Shown here: one piece after another, positions 61,436-64,000 of the stretch
Layout: each line of letters starts with the position of its first letter
How positions within the stretch are numbered: the first letter of the stretch is position 1
Assembly (NCBI RefSeq): GCF_947490405.1
Contig: NZ_CANLGU010000005.1
Span: forward strand, 1-64,000
DNA: 64,000 bases
Reading direction: 5' to 3'
Source: an uncultured Algibacter sp.
GTDB taxonomy: Bacteria; Bacteroidota; Bacteroidia; Flavobacteriales; Flavobacteriaceae
Made by a program: the position numbers and the translations under genes
The notes under the pieces: model-generated
Database searches by the model: none
What the model saw: the letters and a program-made list of their open reading frames with translations, nothing else
Told to the model about the DNA's origin: nothing

Positions 61436-61814
61436 TTTTAGGGTTTTTCTTTGGGATGAATTAACTTGTTATAAATTTACATATAAGAACCTTTTTATAA
61501 TCGTGTATATAATGTAACTTATCGAAAAACAGTACGCTTTTAGTCGTGTTTTTTATCAAGTTCGTCAATAATCCATTTTTATTAAACTTAAAAATTTGCG
61601 TTTGGTCTTGAGTTAAACCAATTTTAAAGTTTAATTTAACAGACATAAATAAATGATTTACAGATATTTATATCACAACTATGCAATTAATATTGGTAAC
61701 CTAAGCTGTATACATTTTAAGTATCTTTACAACGCAAGCAAAAACGTCAATTTGGTAAAAGCTCATAATCAAAATCGATGAAATGCATACACCAAACAAA
61801 CAATTAAAATTAAG
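61436..61814. other. Intergenic region between TerB-like and DUF1456 genes
   Basis: 379 bases. A 61-codon frame on the minus strand (61461-61646) lacks domain or signal features and I do not call it. TATCTTTA near 61720, one base off a -7 element, may serve the DUF1456 gene. No RNA gene was found. Confidence 0.45.
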
Positions 61815-62078
61815 ATGACAAATAATGATATATTAAAAAAATTGAGAGTAGCTCTGAAACTAAGAGATGATGAAATTGTGAAAATTTTAGAGCTCGTTGA
61901 TTTCAGAATTTCCAAAAGTGAACTTGGTGCTTTCTTTAGAAGAGAGGATCATCCTAAATATATGGAATGTGGGGATCAAATATTACGCAATTTTCTAAAC
62001 GGACTTGTAATTCATCTCAGAGGCCCCATACCCAAAAGAGGAGAAAAAAGTAACGAACAAAAAAAGAGCAACAAATAA
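61815..62078 (+). CDS. DUF1456 family protein (single-repeat YehS-like)
   Basis: An 87-aa protein with the DUF1456 unit once: NNDILKKLRVALKLRDDEIV, ILELVDFRISKSELGAFFR, HPKYMECGDQILRNFLNGLV. Enterobacterial YehS has two such units in about 156 aa, so this is a half-length version. The highly basic tail (KRGEKSNEQKKSNK) is encoded in part by the terminator stem. It lacks a known function. It stands alone, with sucC convergent. Confidence 0.85.
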   Translation: MTNNDILKKLRVALKLRDDEIVKILELVDFRISKSELGAFFRREDHPKYMECGDQILRNFLNGLVIHLRGPIPKRGEKSNEQKKSNK

Positions 62079-62094
62079 CTTGTTGCTCTTTTTT
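62061..62094. terminator. Bidirectional terminator between DUF1456 and sucC
   Basis: AAAAAGAGCAACAA (62061-62074) pairs with TTGTTGCTCTTTTT (62080-62093), a perfect 14-bp stem around ATAAC. The DUF1456 TAA (62076-62078) is in the loop. A-run and T-run on either side allow use by both convergent genes. Confidence 0.92.
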
Positions 62095-62115
62095 CTAGTA
62101 ATTATATTTTCTTCC

Positions 62116-63306
62116 TTAAGATAGTACTTGTTGTACTTTATCTGCAGCTTCTTGAAACTCGGTAGCACTCATTACATCCAATCCAGAATTATCAATTAAC
62201 TCTTTTGCAATATCAGCATTGGTACCTTGTAAACGCACAATAATTGGAACATTTATAGTCCCCATGTTTTTATAAGCATCAATAACTCCTTGAGCAACAC
62301 GGTCACACCTTACAATACCTCCAAAAATATTAATTAGAATTGCTTTTACAGCTGGGTCTTTTAAAATAATTTTAAACGCAGCTTCAACACGTGCTGCATC
62401 AGCAGTACCACCAACATCTAAAAAGTTAGCTGGCTCACCTCCTGCTTGTTTAATCAAATCCATTGTTGCCATGGCTAATCCTGCTCCATTTACCATACAG
62501 CCAACATTTCCATCAAGATCAACATAATTTAACCCAAGCTCCCCTGCTTCAACTTCTATGGCACTTTCTTCACGTACATCACGTAAATCTACATAGTTTT
62601 TATGCCTAAATAAGGCATTATCATCAATGGTTACTTTCGCATCAACAGCCATGATTTTATCGTCACTGGTTTTTAAAACAGGATTAATTTCAAATAAAGA
62701 TGAATCCGATTTTACATAAGCTGTGTACAATGCCGTAACAAACTTTGTCATTTCCTTAAATGCACCACCAGACAAACCAAGGTTAAACGCAACACGTCTA
62801 GCTTGAAAAGGCATTAATCCAACAGCTGGATCAACTTCCTCAGTAAAAATTAAATGTGGTGTTTCCTCTGCTACAGTTTCAATATCCATTCCACCTTCAG
62901 TAGAATACATAATCATATTACGACCTGTTCCTCTATTTAATAGAACAGACATGTAAAATTCATTAGTTTCACTTTCACCAGGATAATAAACATCTTCAGC
63001 AACTAAAACTTGATGCACACGCTTGCCTTCAGCAGAAGTCTGCGGTGTAATCAAATCCATACCAATAATTTGTCCTGCAATATCCTCTACTTCTTGTAAA
63101 TTTTTTGCAAGCTTAACGCCTCCACCTTTACCTCTACCTCCTGCGTGAACTTGAGCCTTTATAACATGCCAGCTTGTTCCTGTCTCACTAGTTAATTGCT
63201 TTGCAGCTGCTACTGCCTCATGAGCATTTTGGGCAACTATACCACGTTGGATGCGTACTCCAAAACTGCTTAATATTTCTTTACCTTGATATTCGTGTAA
63301 GTTCAT
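62116..63306 (-). CDS. sucC: Succinate--CoA ligase subunit beta
   Basis: Beta subunit of succinyl-CoA synthetase, which makes ATP or GTP in the TCA cycle. The product is 396 aa. The ATP-grasp half begins [17 protein letters not shown] and includes [17 protein letters not shown]. The C-terminal CoA-ligase half has [31 protein letters not shown] and [10 protein letters not shown]. sucD is not adjacent, as is often the case in flavobacteria. TACATTTG on the minus strand at 63332-63339 is a -7 element. lysA is divergent. Confidence 0.97.
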   Translation of the reverse strand: MNLHEYQGKEILSSFGVRIQRGIVAQNAHEAVAAAKQLTSETGTSWHVIKAQVHAGGRGKGGGVKLAKNLQEVEDIAGQIIGMDLITPQTSAEGKRVHQVLVAEDVYYPGESETNEFYMSVLLNRGTGRNMIMYSTEGGMDIETVAEETPHLIFTEEVDPAVGLMPFQARRVAFNLGLSGGAFKEMTKFVTALYTAYVKSDSSLFEINPVLKTSDDKIMAVDAKVTIDDNALFRHKNYVDLRDVREESAIEVEAGELGLNYVDLDGNVGCMVNGAGLAMATMDLIKQAGGEPANFLDVGGTADAARVEAAFKIILKDPAVKAILINIFGGIVRCDRVAQGVIDAYKNMGTINVPIIVRLQGTNADIAKELIDNSGLDVMSATEFQEAADKVQQVLS

Positions 63307-63460
63307 AATTTAACTTCTATTTTAAGATTCACAAATGTAAATAAACGCCTTTACTTACCCTAATATTTAATTGTGAAAACTTTTATAAATTATAAGTACA
63401 AAACACTATTGTTAAATAATTAACAAATTGTTTAATTTGTAATATTTTTTATTTATTTAT

Positions 63461-63489
63461 TTGTTTTAACCTACAAAGAAATATCTTTG
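63461..63489 (+). promoter_or_regulatory. Promoter of lysA (TTG-N18-TATCTTTG)
   Basis: TTG at 63461-63463 and TATCTTTG at 63482-63489, spacing 18. Transcription would start near 63494, about 14 bases before the ATG. Confidence 0.7.
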
Positions 63490-63507
63490 GCAAAAATTAC
63501 AATAACT

Positions 63508-64000
63508 ATGTTAAATAATCAGTTGCAAAAAATTGCACAAGATTTTGGAAGTCCCGTTTATGTTTATGATGCTGACAAAATTGAAAGTCAGTACAAAAGG
63601 TTGACTAATGCATTTAATGGCGTTAAAAAACTAAAACTTAATTATGCTGTTAAAGCATTATCAAACATATCTATCTTAAAACTTTTTAAATCTTTGGGTT
63701 CAGGTATTGATACCGTTTCAATTCAAGAGGTTCAACTAGGTTTAGCTGCTGGTTTTTCACCAGATCAAATAATCTTTACCCCAAACGGTGTCTCTTTAGA
63801 TGAAATAGAACAAGCCGCAAAACTAGGTGTGAAAATTAATATTGATAACTTATCAATATTAGAACAATTTGGTACAAAGCATCCAAAAATTCCTGTTTGT
63901 ATTCGTATTAACCCGCATGTTATGGCTGGTGGAAATGCAAATATTTCTGTTGGACATATTGATTCTAAATTCGGTATTTCAATACATCAAATACCACATA
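63508..64000 (+). CDS. lysA: Diaminopimelate decarboxylase (5' part)
   Basis: The final enzyme of lysine synthesis, a PLP-dependent decarboxylase. The gene runs off the window edge after 164 complete codons, so the stop and C-terminal part are not seen. The N-terminus has DFGSPVYVYDADKIESQY and the PLP-lysine strand KLNYAVKALSN. GSGIDTVSIQEVQLGL, IIFTPNGVS, CIRINPHVMAGGNANISVG and SKFGIS match the alanine-racemase-like barrel of LysA. dapD in this window supplies an earlier step. Confidence 0.93.
   Translation, partial: MLNNQLQKIAQDFGSPVYVYDADKIESQYKRLTNAFNGVKKLKLNYAVKALSNISILKLFKSLGSGIDTVSIQEVQLGLAAGFSPDQIIFTPNGVSLDEIEQAAKLGVKINIDNLSILEQFGTKHPKIPVCIRINPHVMAGGNANISVGHIDSKFGISIHQIPH

Noticed and set aside
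61461-61646. A 61-codon minus-strand frame between the TerB-like and DUF1456 genes.
   Set aside because: No signal peptide, domain, promoter or neighbour linkage; frames this long are expected by chance here.

Overview
The window is an AT-rich chromosomal segment of a marine-type Flavobacteriaceae bacterium (Bacteroidota). The evidence is: promoters of the Bacteroidota form TTG-N18-22-TAnnTTTG; almost no Shine-Dalgarno sites; four proteins ending in the type B sorting domain of the type IX secretion system (T9SS); flavobacterial gene pairings such as ruvX-def-DUF5606 and tgt-LptF/G-EamA; and a crtI-crtB-crtZ-crtY zeaxanthin cluster. I see no transposase, prophage, CRISPR array or replication origin. 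The species cannot be named from the sequence alone.

Layout. 1-602: a non-coding stretch with a candidate structured RNA and the thrS promoter. 603-3809: thrS-infC-rpmI-rplT, with infC apparently starting at AUA. 4065-5231: an unusual lipoprotein with a thioester-domain-like Cys/Gln pair, flanked by two identical terminator hairpins. 5313-14066: mostly housekeeping genes (HAD phosphatase, YjbQ, EF-hand protein, a secreted protein often labelled asparagine synthetase B, dnaB, accA, EamA transporter, LptF/G permease, tgt). 14193-17357: porin-like protein, FKBP lipoprotein, S4 protein, phosphoribosyltransferase, aroK. 17501-17713: tRNA-Lys and tRNA-Leu. 17739-19991: an octaheme cytochrome/HEAT/TPR lipoprotein.

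20229-25103: a MerR-family regulator with a cobalamin-binding domain carrying the CarH photoreceptor signature, followed by crtIBZY. Together they suggest light- and B12-controlled carotenoid synthesis. 25098-30581: a thioredoxin-like protein, a duplicated-domain lipoprotein and a Crp/Fnr regulator with matching operator-like palindromes, then DUF5606, def, ruvX, a small secreted protein and dapD.

30699-36151: a surface-glycan locus (TupA-type ATP-grasp, Stealth phosphotransferase, YrbL, CDP-glycerol-type phosphotransferase, GT2, InaA/Kdo-kinase-like), suggesting a phosphate-decorated LPS core or capsule. 36224-40355: tRNA and heme genes (Sua5/YciO, CCA-adding enzyme, GNAT, COX15) and a pRiA4b ORF-3-like protein. 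40352-43274: a kinase-like hypothetical protein and an ABC exporter. 43303-58905: four consecutive T9SS type B proteins (917, 815, 1638 and 1723 aa). They share one ~95-residue repeat in 2, 4, 11 and 4 copies but have different N-terminal heads. 58932-64000: uvrB, a TerB-like protein, DUF1456, sucC and the 5' part of lysA.

The best candidates for new biology are the thioester-like lipoprotein, the four-gene T9SS array, the cobalamin photoregulator with its carotenoid operon, and the Crp/Fnr operator pair. All functional statements come from reading motifs by eye; no database search was run.
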